Source of the DNA: a bacterium
GTDB lineage: Bacteria > Pseudomonadota > Gammaproteobacteria > Burkholderiales > Thiobacteraceae
Direction of reading: 5' to 3'
Length of the DNA: 6,363 bases
Assembly (NCBI GenBank): GCA_027438535.1
Contig: DAIAMA010000081.1
Span: 1 to 6,363 of the forward strand
Shown here: positions 5,462 through 6,363 of the stretch, in pieces
How the letters are laid out: each line of letters starts with the position of its first letter
Position numbering within the stretch: position 1 is the first letter of the stretch
Program-made: the position numbers and the translations under genes
Notes under the pieces: model-generated
What the model saw: the letters and a program-made list of their open reading frames with translations, nothing else
Database searches by the model: none
What the model was told of the DNA's origin: nothing

Positions 5462-6361
5462 ATGCAAACGATTGAGACCCTGAATGCCCGCTACGGCATA
5501 GCGCATCACGTCACGTTCAAAGAATCGGTCGGCCTGATGGTGGCCGAGCTCGACAATGTCCACGCTACGGCTTCGATCTGCTTGCAAGGCGCGCATCTCA
5601 TGACCTGGACGCCAAAAGGCCAGCAGCCGGTGATCTGGCTGTCCCCCGCCGCCAAGCTCGCGCCGGGCAAATCGATACGCGGCGGCGTGCCGGTGTGCTG
5701 GCCGTGGTTCGGCCCGCACGCGACGCAATCGAGTTTCCCCGGCCACGGTTTCGCGCGCACCGTGCTGTGGGAAGTCATCGGCACGAAAGCGCTGAAAGAC
5801 GGCGCCACCTGGCTCGCGTTTCGCCTCATACCGACCGAGGCCACGCGCGCGCAATGGCCGCATTCGTGCGAACTGGTATTGCAAGCCGCGATCGGCGCGA
5901 CGCTCGATATGGATCTCGGCACGCTCAATACCGGCAGCACGCCCATCACCATCGGCGATGCGCTGCACACGTATTTCGCGGTGAGCGATATCGCGCAAGT
6001 CGCGATCCACGGCCTGGACGGCACGCCCTATATCGACAAAGTAAATGGCAGCGCGCAAAAACAACAAGCCGGCCCGGTCAATATTTATCAGGAAGTGGAT
6101 CGCATCTACTACAACACCGACCGCGATTGCCTGATCGATGACCCGGCTTGGAAACGCCGTATTCGCATCGCGAAACTTGGCAGCCGCTCGACCGTGGTGT
6201 GGAATCCCTGGGTGGACAAGGCTGACAAAATGGGTGACCTCGGAGATGACGGCTACCTGAACATGCTGTGCGTCGAGAGCTGCAATGCGGCAGACGATGT
6301 CGTCATCGTCCCTCCCGGAAAATCGCACCGACTCTCGGTCAGGTACTCGGTCCTCGCATGA
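5462..6361 (+). CDS. Hexose-6-phosphate mutarotase-like protein (YeaD / aldose-1-epimerase-related)
   Basis: This 299-residue protein belongs to the YeaD-like branch of the galactose mutarotase superfamily, whose studied members interconvert the alpha and beta anomers of hexose 6-phosphates. Expected landmarks are present in order: GAHLMTWTP (43-51), VIWLSP (57-62), IRGGVPVCWPWFG (72-84), PGHGFARTVLWEV (93-105), DALHTYFAVSD (166-176), VVWNPW (245-250), and CVESCNA (270-276) near the C-terminus. H95 and H169 are the likely catalytic histidines and E272 the likely base. R73 and R99 are candidate phosphate or sugar contacts. No signal peptide is visible, so it should act in the cytosol. ATG 5462 has GGA six bases upstream; an ATG at 5451 in another frame gives only a read-out of the wrong frame. 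It follows ald by 31 bp with no terminator between them. The exact sugar cannot be read from sequence. Confidence 0.9.
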   Translation: MQTIETLNARYGIAHHVTFKESVGLMVAELDNVHATASICLQGAHLMTWTPKGQQPVIWLSPAAKLAPGKSIRGGVPVCWPWFGPHATQSSFPGHGFARTVLWEVIGTKALKDGATWLAFRLIPTEATRAQWPHSCELVLQAAIGATLDMDLGTLNTGSTPITIGDALHTYFAVSDIAQVAIHGLDGTPYIDKVNGSAQKQQAGPVNIYQEVDRIYYNTDRDCLIDDPAWKRRIRIAKLGSRSTVVWNPWVDKADKMGDLGDDGYLNMLCVESCNAADDVVIVPPGKSHRLSVRYSVLA

Positions 6362-6363
6362 AC
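6358..6363 (+). other. Possible start of the next gene, overlapping by ATGA
   Basis: The mutarotase-like gene ends in TGA 6359-6361, and ATG 6358-6360 shares the four bases ATGA with it, followed by AAC. Such overlaps are typical of coupled operon genes. Only two codons are visible before the window ends, and no good Shine-Dalgarno sequence sits at the usual distance (the nearest purine run, CAGG near 6339-6342, is too far upstream). The existence of a gene here is a guess. Confidence 0.25.

Noticed and set aside
5207..6328. Long minus-strand open frame (373 codons) antisense to the mutarotase-like gene and the end of ald
   Set aside because: The plus-strand genes have clear family motifs over the same span. 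The antisense product is a low-complexity, Arg/Ala/His-rich read-out with no recognisable domain, as expected opposite GC-rich coding sequence.

Overview
The window is a compact, GC-rich stretch of bacterial chromosome. It looks like a beta- or gamma-proteobacterium, more likely a betaproteobacterium. The grounds are a membrane-type (class 2) PyrD, a Tat-exported high-potential iron-sulfur protein (HiPIP), a proteobacterial-style KUP transporter, and two small proteins of kinds I associate with betaproteobacteria. This placement is an inference from gene content, not from a search.

Layout. Positions 2-85 hold the last 27 codons of an unidentified plus-strand gene, followed by a spacer with an imperfect stem-loop (109-163) that may be its terminator. 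Next is a 105-residue HiPIP-like protein with a twin-arginine signal (296-613, +). Two small minus-strand genes follow: a 92-residue protein with a ribbon-helix-helix-like C-terminus (979-701) and a 77-residue charged protein (1301-1068). The HiPIP gene and the 92-residue gene are convergent over an 87-bp gap with no clear terminator. The 77-residue gene and pyrD diverge from a 73-bp spacer that carries a plausible promoter on each strand.

From 1375 to the right edge every gene is on the plus strand and tightly packed. The order is pyrD (dihydroorotate dehydrogenase, pyrimidine synthesis), 23-bp gap, kup (K+ uptake permease), 1-bp gap, ald (alanine dehydrogenase), 31-bp gap, then a hexose-6-phosphate mutarotase-like gene of the YeaD family. 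The last two bases of that gene's penultimate codon region give an ATGA overlap with a possible next start. The spacing and the lack of internal terminators suggest one transcription unit, probably driven from an extended -10 motif (1360-1368) placed so close to the pyrD ATG that the pyrD message may be leaderless. The products are housekeeping enzymes and a transporter from different pathways (nucleotide, ion, amino-acid and sugar-phosphate metabolism), so the grouping does not itself define one pathway.

I see no CRISPR array, mobile element, tRNA, rRNA or defence system, and no strong sign of a new multi-gene system. The points most worth a second look are the Met/Gly-rich, five-cysteine HiPIP, the putative leaderless pyrD start, and the two small minus-strand genes. 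No stretch longer than 300 bases lacks a gene.
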